NCBI GenBank assembly: GCA_035628505.1
Contig: DASPJR010000187.1
Location: 1-38,860 of the forward strand
DNA: 38,860 nucleotides
Direction of reading: 5' to 3'
Source: DASPJR01 sp035628505
GTDB lineage: Bacteria > Planctomycetota > SZUA-567 > H5-PLA8
Shown here: positions 8,776 to 17,787 of the stretch, one piece after another
Layout of the letters: each line of letters starts with the position of its first letter
Numbering within the stretch: position 1 is the first letter of the stretch
Notes under the pieces: model-generated
Seen by the model: only the letters and a program-made list of their open reading frames with translations
What the model was told of the DNA's origin: nothing
Databases searched by the model: none
Made by a program: the position numbers and the translations under genes

Positions 8776-11087
8776 TTCTTAGCGGGCTCCTTGGCAGGCT
8801 CGGGATTGATTTTCACGCGCACCGGACTCGAGTACAGCACGTATGTCATTTCCTTGGGCTCCGCCTGTTTGGCGAGTTCCGTCTTGTATTTCTCAGCCTC
8901 GGCTTTGGCCTGCGCCGCAGCTTTTGATTTTGCATCCGCCTCTTTGAATGCTTTGTCCGCCGTGGCCAGCGCATCGTTGGCGGCCTTTGCCGCGACTTCC
9001 AGCGCGGCCTTTTCGGGCTCTGGAGCCTGCTTGAGTTTGCTGTCAGCCTCCTGTGCTTTTTGCTTTGCGGCAGACAGCACCTCCTGGGCTTTCTTCAAGA
9101 TTTCCGCAGCAGCCGTTGCGTGCTCTGCGCATTTTTTTGCATCCTCTTCTGCGGACGGAATCAGATCGGCGTTCTTACTGAATTTCACGCGCTCAACGCA
9201 GCCTTGCAGAATAAACGTGTGTTCACCGCTCATGGGCGCGTTCGGACTAAGTGCTGCAAGATCGAAGTCAAACGTTACTTCTGTGGCCTTCGCGGGAATT
9301 TCCAGTTCCCGCTGGAACGAACGGTCGAACTGGCCCAGTACAAACGCCCGGACTTTCACCAGGGGTTCATAGCCGCCTCGGCGCGTGACTTTGTACTTCA
9401 CAGAGAATTTGCCTTTGGGTGTCGTTTCAATCAGCGGGTTTTCAGGTTCGACCAGCATCGGCGCTTCCTGGTCGATGACTGAAAGCCCGATGGATTCGCT
9501 CAGCCGGGAATAAATCGGAATGATGCGCATATCCTGCACATTCCAGATGGGGGTGGCCGTGCGCGCCACACGCGTGACGTCCTGGCCATTCATTTTTGCG
9601 GTGCCCGTAACCTTCACCAGGCCGGCCCAGGGCGCGGCATTGTCCTTGGCCTGGAAAACAAGCGATGCGGCCTCATCGCCAGGTCCGAGCACTGCTCCAA
9701 GACAGGTCACACCTGGCGGCAGTCCTTCGGCGTTCAGGTGTATGTTGCCGGCAAAGCCATCCTGCCGCTGCACAAAAACGCGCATAGAGGCATTACCGCC
9801 GCGCCACAGAGTCGGCGTCATGAGAATGGTGACCAGGCCCGGACCGCCCGGGCCAGGGTGTGGAAAGTCGTCGCGCACGGCGAGCAGTTGAAAGTCCGGC
9901 GTTTCGCTGCGAATACTGAGCTTATACGGCAGTCGGGGACTGCTAGGAGCGGTATTGAAGAGGTCGCGAAGCAGAAGCCGGAAGTCGCCGTCTTCTTTGG
10001 CTTCGAAGCGCATCAGGCCGTCGCGGATGTTCATGCTGAAACCCTCGGCGCACTTGGAAAGCGTCATGTCCGGCGCTTCGGCAATGAAAGTGGTTTTTTC
10101 ATCGCTGCCCTGCTTCTCGATTTTTTCCAGCACCAGTTCCGGATCGGATGAGACGCCCAGGCGGTGCGATACGACCTCAATCCATTGAACCGTGCCCTTT
10201 TTGGCGGAGAACGTGAACGTCGCCGGCGCACCGCTGGGCGGGAAAACTGAGATGTACTCGCACGGCGGCGACAAGGCCATGTCGCGCGGAATGGCGTCGC
10301 TGGATTTCTGCGCAAGGCTGGTGATGCGCTGCAGTTCGGCGGGGTCGGTGTAACAGGTAGCCATCTCATCGCTGCGCTCCTGCGGCGGCGGTTCGCTCGA
10401 CAAGATCAGGCGGTACCGGCAGTCCTTGCCGCCGCGGTACAACAGATCATGCAGCTCGATAAAGTAATCCGCTCCTGCCGGAGCGATGAATTCTATCGGC
10501 GCTTTCGGATTGCCACGCAGCAGGCAGCGCGCTTCTGAATCGAAGACCGCGAGCTGGGGTTCGAGCTTGGTATCCGGCAGCTGCAGTGTGATATAGATGC
10601 GCTCTTTTGCCGTGGCTTGAAACTTGAACCAGGACCTTGCGCTGGGGGATGTGGCCGAATTGATGACGCTGTTCAACGCGATTGGTGTAGCTTTGTCCTG
10701 CGTGGTGCCGGCGCCGGCCAGGAGAGTCTCGGGCCATGTGCCGACACAGAACCAGCGTGGATTGGATTGTCCGAATCTGCCCTGCGCACGCACTTCGTAC
10801 CTGCCGGGCTTTAAATTCGCCGGCAAAGTAACGAGCATGACGTTGGGAACCGGTTTGCCATGCGCGTTCAGTTGAGGAACGCAGGTAATTGACGGGTCGT
10901 TGAAGACAAGGCCTTTGATTTTATCCAGATGAACTCCAACGACGGTGACTTCGACGGCGGTGCCGGCCTGACCGCCCTGCGGAAAAAGATGAGTGAGCTC
11001 GATGGCAGGGACCTGTTCGTTGGCGTGCAGGAACGATGCGGCGAGCAGAACGGTGGCAAGGCAGGCAAAATCCAGTTTCATGCGCAT
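8772..11087 (-). CDS. exported PPC/TIG-like beta protein with C-terminal coiled coil
   Basis: A 771-residue protein with a cleavable-type signal (hydrophobic, ending FLHANE). The first 110 residues look like a TIG/IPT immunoglobulin-like fold (LFPQGGQAGTAVEVTVVG). About residues 150-235 resemble a bacterial pre-peptidase C-terminal (PPC) domain (ARSWFKFQATAKERIYITL, then DYFIELHD). More beta-rich segments follow. Residues about 647-742 form an Ala/Lys/Glu-rich coiled coil, followed by a short beta tail. No catalytic motif is visible, so a structural or binding role is likely. Two ATGs (codons 1 and 3) are possible starts. It sits 27 bases after the DUF1549/DUF1553 gene and overlaps the next gene by four bases. 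Large exported proteins of this kind accompany DUF1549/DUF1553 genes in planctomycetes, but no function is established. Confidence 0.88.
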   Translation of the reverse strand: MRMKLDFACLATVLLAASFLHANEQVPAIELTHLFPQGGQAGTAVEVTVVGVHLDKIKGLVFNDPSITCVPQLNAHGKPVPNVMLVTLPANLKPGRYEVRAQGRFGQSNPRWFCVGTWPETLLAGAGTTQDKATPIALNSVINSATSPSARSWFKFQATAKERIYITLQLPDTKLEPQLAVFDSEARCLLRGNPKAPIEFIAPAGADYFIELHDLLYRGGKDCRYRLILSSEPPPQERSDEMATCYTDPAELQRITSLAQKSSDAIPRDMALSPPCEYISVFPPSGAPATFTFSAKKGTVQWIEVVSHRLGVSSDPELVLEKIEKQGSDEKTTFIAEAPDMTLSKCAEGFSMNIRDGLMRFEAKEDGDFRLLLRDLFNTAPSSPRLPYKLSIRSETPDFQLLAVRDDFPHPGPGGPGLVTILMTPTLWRGGNASMRVFVQRQDGFAGNIHLNAEGLPPGVTCLGAVLGPGDEAASLVFQAKDNAAPWAGLVKVTGTAKMNGQDVTRVARTATPIWNVQDMRIIPIYSRLSESIGLSVIDQEAPMLVEPENPLIETTPKGKFSVKYKVTRRGGYEPLVKVRAFVLGQFDRSFQRELEIPAKATEVTFDFDLAALSPNAPMSGEHTFILQGCVERVKFSKNADLIPSAEEDAKKCAEHATAAAEILKKAQEVLSAAKQKAQEADSKLKQAPEPEKAALEVAAKAANDALATADKAFKEADAKSKAAAQAKAEAEKYKTELAKQAEPKEMTYVLYSSPVRVKINPEPAKEPAKK

Positions 11088-11114
11088 TCCGCTGGTCCGT
11101 TAGGTGACCTTCAT

Positions 11115-13433
11115 CTAGTGATTGAACAGGAATTCTTTCGTATTGATGAGCGCCCACAAAATGTCTTCCCATGCCTGCCGCCGCGCTTTGTTGATGTCCT
11201 CGGCAATTTTCTTCTTATCCGGTGCCGGCGCGGGCGGTCCCTGGAGTGGCGGCGCGGGCGGCGCAGGGGGCGCTGTGACCTTTGCAATTTTTGCGGCGAT
11301 ATGACCCTGCATCTGCGCCAGTTCATCGGAGCTGGGTTCGCGGCTCAGCGCGAGCAGGTAGATCTCCTTAAGTTTCTCCTCATCGCTGCGTGCATCCGCC
11401 GACAGTGCGGCAGCGCGGCCTCTGCTGTTGCCCAGCTTCTGTTGAATCTCATCGGCATTCAACAGATGCAGGCTCTGAGCCAGACTGGCTTCCATGGTGC
11501 GCTCGCATTCGCACGCGGAGGATGATTCCGGCCGGCCGAAGACGGTGAGAAAGTAACTGTTCGCATTAAAGCTGTTGTCAGGCAGCGCGACGGCACGCGT
11601 GTTGACGGCCAGATTTTTAAAGTTTGTATCTGATTTCAAGCTGGTGTTTACGGCATCAAAGAGCACTTCGGCCATGAGACGCTTGGGGTAATAGCGCGAA
11701 AAATTCTGCCTGTCAGCCACATTGTATTCGTTGGGCGTAGAACTCAATTGATACGTGCGGCTGCGCGTGATCGTCCGGATCAGCTTTTTCAAATCATATT
11801 TGCTCGCAATGAAATCTTTCGTCAGCGCATCCAGGAGTTCGGGATTCGAGGGTGGATTTGTGTCGCGGATGTCATCCTCCGCCTCGACAATGCCGCGCCC
11901 AAAGAAGTGCTTCCAGTACCGGTTGACCAGCGTCCTGGCAAAGTAGGGATTCTCATCAGCCACCATCCACGCCGCGAGTGCCTGGCGCGGGTCGTCGTTG
12001 GCGGTCAGCGGAGCCGGCTTCTCGCCCAGCGCCGCGGGTTTGACCTGCTCCTTCGTCTTCTTATTCAGAATCTGCGCATCACCGCGTTTACGCACGACAA
12101 TATCTTCGCCGATGATTCCGGATGGCTTGCGCGCGATCTGGCTGAAGAACGCGGAAAGCGCCAGGTAATCGTGCTGGCTCCATTTTTCATACGGATGATG
12201 ATGGCACTGCGCGCACTGCATGCGCGTGCCGAGAAACAGTTGCGCGACGTCCTCCATCTGTACGTGTGGTTCCTTGAAGGAACGATACCACGCCACCGGA
12301 GGCGAGTGTTCTATGTCGCCGCTCGCGGTGAGTATTTCCCGCACAAATTCGTTGTAGGGCTTGTTGGCGAGCAGGCTGTCCCGGATCCACTGCCAGAAGA
12401 GTACGCAGCCGCGCTCGTAAGTTGCCTCGACGCGCTTGTTGCGCAGCAGTCCGCTCCATTTTCCGGCAAAGAATTCGGCGTAGTCCATGCTATCCAGAAG
12501 GCGATCGATTGCGCGATCGCGCTTGTCCGGCGAGGAATCGGCTAGAAACGCTCTGGTCTCCTCGAGCGTTGGCAGGCGGCCGGCGATGTCGAGAGATAAG
12601 CGGCGCAGGAACGGACCGTCCTCGCACAAAGGCGAGGGCGGCAGGCCAAGTATTTTCAGTTTCCTGAAGACGTGCTCGTCTACGAAATTCTGAGCCGCCG
12701 GCAGCTTATTCAACGCCTTTCCCATGGGCACCGTTGCCCGGAAAACGGTGACTTGTCCCTGATAGCGCACCATCACGGCGGCGTCGCCTGGAATGTCCGT
12801 CAGGGAGACCAGTCCCTCACTGCTGACGGTGGCCATCGCCTTGTCCACGGGATCGTAGATCGCCGTCCGGGTAACGTCACGCCGGGTGCCATCGCTATAA
12901 GTGGCGATGACTTTCAGCTGCTTTGTCGCCCCTTTTTTCAGGACCGTTTCACGGGGTTCGACCTCGATGGCGGTCAGTGCCGGATTGAGCGATTGCTCCG
13001 GCATCCCCTGCCGGATCCATTTTACAATCAGTGCATAATCCTTGGACTCTGGATCGAGCCGCTTTCCGCCGGTGTGAGGCACCGTATTTGTGCCTTTCAG
13101 CAGCAGCAGACTCTGCTCCGGCGCGGCAGGAGAAACGCGCCGCCCGCGGGCCTCCTTAACGATGTGCTCGTAGTCTTCCAAGGGTTCATAGCCGAAAAGG
13201 GAGAGCTTGAAGCCATTTTGCCCGTTGAATCGCCCGTGGCAGCCGCCGGTGTTGCAACTGTACTTGGATAGAATGGGCACGATATCGTTGGCGAAGTGAA
13301 CCGTCTCCGCATTCTTGTCCCTGCCGTCTTTTGAGCTCTTCTTCTTCGCAGCGTCGGAAGCCGGCGCAGAAACAGACAGCAAGGCCAGGCCAATTGCCGG
13401 AAGCACGAAATGGAGAGATGCGCGAGTGCTCAT
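11115..13433 (-). CDS. DUF1549/DUF1553 heme-type protein with Ig-like (BIG2) domain
   Basis: A 772-residue exported protein of the planctomycete PSD family. After the signal peptide, residues 60-66 read CNTGGCH, a C-x4-CH spacing rather than the usual CxxCH; a normal CAQCH is at 407-411. Between them lie a bacterial Ig-like domain (LTAIEVEPRETVLKKGATKQ, about 152-235) and DUF1549 (FVDEHVFRKLK to KWSGLLR, about 250-330). DUF1553 follows at about 480-700 (NPYFARTLVNRYWKHFFGRG). The protein ends with a proline-rich linker and a short helix. The function of the family is unknown; it is nearly always next to a DUF1501 gene, as here. It is 17 bases downstream of the second DUF1501 gene and is the central member of this operon. 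Confidence 0.93.
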   Translation of the reverse strand: MSTRASLHFVLPAIGLALLSVSAPASDAAKKKSSKDGRDKNAETVHFANDIVPILSKYSCNTGGCHGRFNGQNGFKLSLFGYEPLEDYEHIVKEARGRRVSPAAPEQSLLLLKGTNTVPHTGGKRLDPESKDYALIVKWIRQGMPEQSLNPALTAIEVEPRETVLKKGATKQLKVIATYSDGTRRDVTRTAIYDPVDKAMATVSSEGLVSLTDIPGDAAVMVRYQGQVTVFRATVPMGKALNKLPAAQNFVDEHVFRKLKILGLPPSPLCEDGPFLRRLSLDIAGRLPTLEETRAFLADSSPDKRDRAIDRLLDSMDYAEFFAGKWSGLLRNKRVEATYERGCVLFWQWIRDSLLANKPYNEFVREILTASGDIEHSPPVAWYRSFKEPHVQMEDVAQLFLGTRMQCAQCHHHPYEKWSQHDYLALSAFFSQIARKPSGIIGEDIVVRKRGDAQILNKKTKEQVKPAALGEKPAPLTANDDPRQALAAWMVADENPYFARTLVNRYWKHFFGRGIVEAEDDIRDTNPPSNPELLDALTKDFIASKYDLKKLIRTITRSRTYQLSSTPNEYNVADRQNFSRYYPKRLMAEVLFDAVNTSLKSDTNFKNLAVNTRAVALPDNSFNANSYFLTVFGRPESSSACECERTMEASLAQSLHLLNADEIQQKLGNSRGRAAALSADARSDEEKLKEIYLLALSREPSSDELAQMQGHIAAKIAKVTAPPAPPAPPLQGPPAPAPDKKKIAEDINKARRQAWEDILWALINTKEFLFNH

Positions 13434-13450
13434 GTTGCGTGAAATCTCGT

Positions 13451-14866
13451 TTATGATTGCGCCGGCAACAACTCCGTGATCGGTTCGCCGAAAGGAAGAA
13501 TCGGCATGGGGCGGCCCTGGTAATCCGGAAAACTGATTTCGTAGTCAATGCCGAGATGGCGATAGACCGTCGCCCAAAGATCATTCGGCGAAAGCGGGCG
13601 CTCGACGGGATACTCGCCCTTGCCATTCGTCGCGCCAATGATCTGTCCGCCGCGCGAACCGCCGCCGCTGACGAGCAGGGACATGGCCTGCGGATAGTGA
13701 TCGCGCCCCGGCTGCACACGCCCGGTCTGAGTACCAACGGCTGTGGAGATCTTCGGGGTGCGGCCGAATTCGCCGGTGCAGATGATCATCACGTCATCCT
13801 GCATGTTGCGCGCGTGAATGTCTTCAATCAGCGCCGTGAGTGCCTGGTCGTAATAGGGCATGCGCCAGCGCGCGTCGGCAAACAGATCGCAGTTCACGGC
13901 GTGCTGATCCCAATTACCACAGCAATCCTTGGGCGTTTTTTCTGTGGGCCGCTCCCAGTTCATCGTCACAAAGCGCGAGCCGGCTTCCACAAGGCGGCGG
14001 CCCAATAGAGCCCGCTGGCCCCAGAGGTGGCGCCCGTAGCGGTTCTTGATCGCGTCCGGTTCCTTGCTCAGATCAAACGCTTCACGCACTTTTGGCGATG
14101 TCAGCATCTGCATGGCGCGCTGGCTGAAGTGATCCATTGCATCCATCAGGCCACTCTGGTCCACGTCGCGGCGCAGTTTGTCCATGCCCGATAGCAGGCG
14201 CAGCCTGTCCTCGAGCCGCGTTTCCATTTCCGGGTTCAAACCGATGTTTTGAACTTTAAACGTGGGCTGGCTCGGATCACCCGAGACGATGAAGGGGCTG
14301 GTCGAGGGGCCGAGATACGCCGCATCGAACGAGTACCCACCGAGGTTCGTGCCATTCATTTCCACGACGCAAGGCGGCATAGCCTGATTCGGATTGGCCA
14401 GCATCTTGTTTGCGATGCAGATGACTGACGGTGCGTCATTCTCCGAGCCCACAGGCGAGGCCGGGATACGCCCGGTCATGAAACGCTTGCCGCCGCCGCC
14501 GTGATCGTTGAATTCATGGTGAATGCTGCGGATCAAGCTGTATTTGTCGGCGCACTTGGCGTGCAGCGGCATCAATTCGCAGACCTCGATGCCGTTCACA
14601 TTGGTCTTGATGGGCGCGAGGGGCCCGCGGTACTCCAGCGGCGCTTCCGGTTTCATGTCATAGGTTTCCATCTGGCTGGCGCCGCCGTGGAGCCAGATGA
14701 AAATGACCGACTTTTCCTTGGATTTGCGGCTGCTGTGTTTGGACGCTTCCTCTGCGCGCAGCAGATCACTCATGCCCATCCCGAGCACGCTCAGCGCACC
14801 AATTTCAAGAAAGCTCCGTCGCGAGACTGGACCGGAGCAGCAGCGGGTACCGGACGTCGGCCTCAT
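13451..14866 (-). CDS. DUF1501 protein (alkaline-phosphatase-like clan), paralogue B
   Basis: About 471 residues. The signal region SRRSFLEIGALSVLGMGMS is twin-arginine-like. Family motifs include VIFIWLHGGASQMETYDMKP, RSIHHEFNDHGGGGKRFMTG, the central GRHLWGQRALLGRRLVEAGS helix and TGEFGRTPKIS near the C-terminus. DUF1501 belongs to the alkaline phosphatase/sulfatase clan, but its activity is not known. The start is the second ATG (14866): GGAGG lies directly in front of the first ATG (14872), which leaves no room for the ribosome there, and is well spaced from the second. It is very similar along its whole length to the next gene upstream, so the pair arose by tandem duplication. Confidence 0.94.
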   Translation of the reverse strand: MRPTSGTRCCSGPVSRRSFLEIGALSVLGMGMSDLLRAEEASKHSSRKSKEKSVIFIWLHGGASQMETYDMKPEAPLEYRGPLAPIKTNVNGIEVCELMPLHAKCADKYSLIRSIHHEFNDHGGGGKRFMTGRIPASPVGSENDAPSVICIANKMLANPNQAMPPCVVEMNGTNLGGYSFDAAYLGPSTSPFIVSGDPSQPTFKVQNIGLNPEMETRLEDRLRLLSGMDKLRRDVDQSGLMDAMDHFSQRAMQMLTSPKVREAFDLSKEPDAIKNRYGRHLWGQRALLGRRLVEAGSRFVTMNWERPTEKTPKDCCGNWDQHAVNCDLFADARWRMPYYDQALTALIEDIHARNMQDDVMIICTGEFGRTPKISTAVGTQTGRVQPGRDHYPQAMSLLVSGGGSRGGQIIGATNGKGEYPVERPLSPNDLWATVYRHLGIDYEISFPDYQGRPMPILPFGEPITELLPAQS

Positions 14867-14936
14867 TGACATTCCTCCGGGTTGCTCGCGTTGCGTGGTT
14901 TACACCATACGAACGAACGACTTCGCGCCAGCTGCT

Positions 14937-16355
14937 TTAAACTGGCAGTAGTTCTCTAATCGGCTCGCCGAAAGGCAGAATCGGGTTCGGCCGCCCCTGA
15001 TAATCCGGGAAGCTCTCGTCGTAATTGATACCCAGATGACTGTACACGTTTGCCCACAGGTCATTCGGGGTGAGCGGGCGCTCGACGGGATATTCGCCCT
15101 TGCCATTCGTCGCGCCGATGACCTGGCCCGTGCGCATCCCACCGCCGCTGACGAGAATCGACATGGCCTGCGGCCAATGATCCCGTCCGGGCTGAACGAC
15201 ACCGGTCTGTGTGCCCACGGCTGTGCTGACTTTCGGCGTGCGGCCAAATTCGCCCGTGGAGACGAGCAGGACATCCTTATCCAGCCCGCGGGCATACAGA
15301 TCCTCAATCAATGCCGTCAGTGCCTGGTCGTAATACGGGAAGCGCCAGCGCGAATCGGCGAACATGTCGCAGTTCACCGCGTGCGAATCCCAGTTGTAGC
15401 AGCAGTTCTTCGGGATGGTCTTGCCCGGAAGCGGATTCTCCCAGACCATCGTCACGAAACGCGAACCGGCCTCGACCAGCCTTCGCGCCATCAGTGCGCG
15501 CTGGCCGTACGCATGGCGCCCGTAACGATCGCGGAGTTTGTCGGATTCCCGGCTGAGGTCAAACGCCTCGCGGACCTTGGGTGAGGTGAGCATCTGCATG
15601 GCGCGCTGGCTGAACTTGTCCATCGCATCCATCAGGCCGCTCTGGTCCACGTCGCGGCGCATTTTGTCCATGCCCGAGAGAAGATGCAGACGGTCGTCGA
15701 GGCGCGTCTCCATATCGGGGGTCAGGCCGATATTCTGCACCTTAAAATTGGGTGCACTTGGATCGCCGGCCACCATGAAGGGCGTAGTCGCCGGTCCGAG
15801 ATACGCTGAACCGAAAGCGAACGTGTCAATCCCCTGTCGGCCGCTGTCCACGCCAGCGACACACACCGGCATGGCCTGCTGCGGATTGGAGAGCATCTTA
15901 TTAACGACGCCCATGATGCCCGGCGCATCGTTCACGGTTTCAGTCGGAGTCGCGGGAATGCGGCCGGTGAGAAAACGCTTGTGGCCGCCGCCATGGTCGG
16001 CAAATTCATGATGCACGCTGCGGATGAGCGTGTATTTGTCCGCACACTTGGCGTGCATTGGCAGCAGTTCGCAGACATCAATACCGGGCACGTTGGTTTT
16101 GATGGGGCTGAAGGCGCCGCGGTACTCAAGCGGCGCGTCCGGCTTCATGTCGTAGGTTTCCATGTGGCCGGGACCGCCTGGAAGCCAGATGAAGATAACC
16201 GATTTCTCTTTCAGTTTGCGGCCTGTACTCTTGGCAACCTCTTCTGCGCGCAGAAAATCGCTCATGCCCATGCCGAGCACGCTCAGAGCGCCAATTTCAA
16301 GAAAACTCCGGCGCGAGACGGGCCCACAACAGCGATGCGCGGACGAAGAGTTCAT
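14937..16355 (-). CDS. DUF1501 protein (alkaline-phosphatase-like clan), paralogue A
   Basis: About 472 residues, collinear with its downstream paralogue: same signal (SRRSFLEIGALSVLGMGMS), VIFIWLPGGPGHMETYDMKP, HHEFADHGGGHKRFLTG and TGEFGRTPKVS. Differences cluster in the loop after GRIPA and in the region around the AYLGP motif, as expected for divergence after duplication. The ATG at 16355 is chosen because it makes the two paralogues the same length and has GAGG upstream; an in-frame TTG at 16406 would add 17 residues without similarity to the paralogue. It is the first gene of the nine-gene minus-strand region, so the promoter should lie between here and the matrixin gene, where a perfect inverted repeat is found (16486-16505). 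Confidence 0.93.
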   Translation of the reverse strand: MNSSSAHRCCGPVSRRSFLEIGALSVLGMGMSDFLRAEEVAKSTGRKLKEKSVIFIWLPGGPGHMETYDMKPDAPLEYRGAFSPIKTNVPGIDVCELLPMHAKCADKYTLIRSVHHEFADHGGGHKRFLTGRIPATPTETVNDAPGIMGVVNKMLSNPQQAMPVCVAGVDSGRQGIDTFAFGSAYLGPATTPFMVAGDPSAPNFKVQNIGLTPDMETRLDDRLHLLSGMDKMRRDVDQSGLMDAMDKFSQRAMQMLTSPKVREAFDLSRESDKLRDRYGRHAYGQRALMARRLVEAGSRFVTMVWENPLPGKTIPKNCCYNWDSHAVNCDMFADSRWRFPYYDQALTALIEDLYARGLDKDVLLVSTGEFGRTPKVSTAVGTQTGVVQPGRDHWPQAMSILVSGGGMRTGQVIGATNGKGEYPVERPLTPNDLWANVYSHLGINYDESFPDYQGRPNPILPFGEPIRELLPV

Positions 16356-16485
16356 TGGACGTTTGCCTCGGTGCTGACCGGCAATGACACTCTTGAGGTA
16401 CAACACACGGAATCATCATTCTGTACCAACGAGTAGCACTTCAGTCACTTGTTTCTCAAAAAACTTATTGGAAATGTTGGGCTGA

Positions 16486-16505
16486 TGCGTGCACGTGTGC
16501 ACGCA
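16486..16505. repeat. perfect inverted repeat upstream of the DUF1501 operon
   Basis: Arms TGCGTGCAC and GTGCACGCA are exact reverse complements (9 bases each) around a central GT. It lies 131 bases before the ATG of the first DUF1501 gene and 76 bases after the stop of the matrixin gene. No T-run follows on either strand, so it is a poor intrinsic terminator. A binding site for a dimeric regulator is possible but unproven. Confidence 0.5.
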
Positions 16506-16580
16506 GCCGTTAAAGGGCAATAGCTCAAGCGGTGCATGAGTTATTGGCTTCCTGTTTCGCAAGGCGAATATTAGTGGTGG

Positions 16581-17480
16581 CTAGCGGCCTTTATTTTTTA
16601 ATTTCTTTCTAGGGCCAACCTCGATTACTACACTTGCCGACTTGCCGTTGCACGTCGCGGTAACAAGATAAGCTCCGGGAGCAACATACTTGTGAGTTGG
16701 ATGATCTCCTTTTGCGAATGTTCCGTCACCAAAGTTCCAGTTCGTATCCTTGCTACCGTTCAGCTGGCTAAAGCACACTTTTTTGCGTGCTTCGACGAGG
16801 TTCGGGCACGCTTCGATGGTGAAGTCCTGTGCCAGCTGAGTCTGCGTAGAGTAGAGAGTGAGAATTCCATGTTTGTCATCCTGATGAAGACTTTCTGCGC
16901 CTGGGTAAATGCGTGAGAACATCGTAGGCAATTCACTTGCCGAGATTTCGCCCACAATGGCGTTTGGGTCAAAATCAGCGTGGTTCAAACCTAATGAGTG
17001 TCCAATTTCATGAAGCACCACGCCGTCTAACTCAGCGATCCGTTTGTTACTCGGAGTAAGTGGGCCAATTCCCGATTCGCCGCCCCGATGCCACTCGTAA
17101 TTCCTGGCGTTAATGATCACGACAGCGTTCCTTATATTCATCATCGAGTCTGCGCCGAAATAGGTGTATCCCAAAAAAAGTTCGTCCGGGCAGTAAGTCA
17201 GATCTTCGTCCCAGATAAAACGTATGCCTCCGCTGCCTTCCTGAAATTTGAGCTTATGCGCACTCGCATCGGCCCACTGCTGCAAACAAGCTTGTACGGA
17301 TTCTCTGAAAATCTCCGGCGCGCAAGGTTGTATGTCCCAGTGAATTGGATTCGCTTGATGCTGGGCTACTGGCCAGGCCGGGTAACGACCATTTGATGGA
17401 GCGAAGAACTGAAACGCGAACACTCTGAGCTGAAATGTGCAGGCAATAAGTAAAATCGCAAAAAGATGCTTAAGGTTCAT
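16581..17480 (-). CDS. secreted matrixin-like zinc metalloprotease with C-terminal PKD domain
   Basis: A 299-residue protein. A signal peptide (LKHLFAILLIACTFQLRVFA) is followed by a metzincin catalytic domain. The zinc site HEIGHSLGLNH gives His157, Glu158, His161 and His167, and the Met-turn is LPTMFS (Met187), the matrixin pattern. About residues 230-290 form a PKD domain with WNFGDG and a final VVIEVG strand, probably for binding surfaces or polymers. AGGAG lies seven bases before the ATG. The gene is visibly more AT-rich than neighbours: three 60-base lines counted by hand (16861, 17041, 17161) hold 27, 34 and 26 G/C. This hints at recent transfer but is a small sample. A role in breaking down extracellular protein such as collagen would suit the nearby hydroxyproline genes, but that link is inference. 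Confidence 0.9.
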   Translation of the reverse strand: MNLKHLFAILLIACTFQLRVFAFQFFAPSNGRYPAWPVAQHQANPIHWDIQPCAPEIFRESVQACLQQWADASAHKLKFQEGSGGIRFIWDEDLTYCPDELFLGYTYFGADSMMNIRNAVVIINARNYEWHRGGESGIGPLTPSNKRIAELDGVVLHEIGHSLGLNHADFDPNAIVGEISASELPTMFSRIYPGAESLHQDDKHGILTLYSTQTQLAQDFTIEACPNLVEARKKVCFSQLNGSKDTNWNFGDGTFAKGDHPTHKYVAPGAYLVTATCNGKSASVVIEVGPRKKLKNKGR

Positions 17481-17787
17481 TCAGGTTGCTCCTGATCTGC
17501 CAGCTAAGGCGCTGAAATTAAGTGAAGATTGACACAGCACGAGACATGCCGAGCTTCAATCCTCAGCAGCGCACTCATCTGTCTATAGAGCGAGTGAAAG
17601 TGTCTTAGCAGCGAAGCAGGGTGTGTTTTGGTCTTCATCCATCCCGCCGCTCCAGTTGGGATATCGGCGGGCTTTTCGCGGTGCTTTGTGCGGTGGGCGC
17701 GACAGGTCTCTGGTGTTCTCGTGCAGACGGTCGAAGGTCATATCGAAACGGTCCTGCAGCACTCGGTGAAACGCTGTCAGGGATCTT
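17481..17787. other. intergenic stretch without a recognised gene
   Basis: This gap of about 307 bases lies between the histidine kinase stop and the matrixin start. It holds the matrixin ribosome site at its left end. A 7-base inverted repeat CCCGCCG/CGGCGGG (17643-17671) is followed on the plus strand by CTTTT. Short open frames cross it on both strands but resemble nothing I recognise. No promoter could be named with confidence. Confidence 0.4.

Noticed and set aside
17643..17676. CCCGCCG/CGGCGGG stem followed by CTTTT, considered as a terminator
   Set aside because: The T-run is on the plus strand, where no supported gene ends; on the minus strand, after the kinase stop, no T-run follows.
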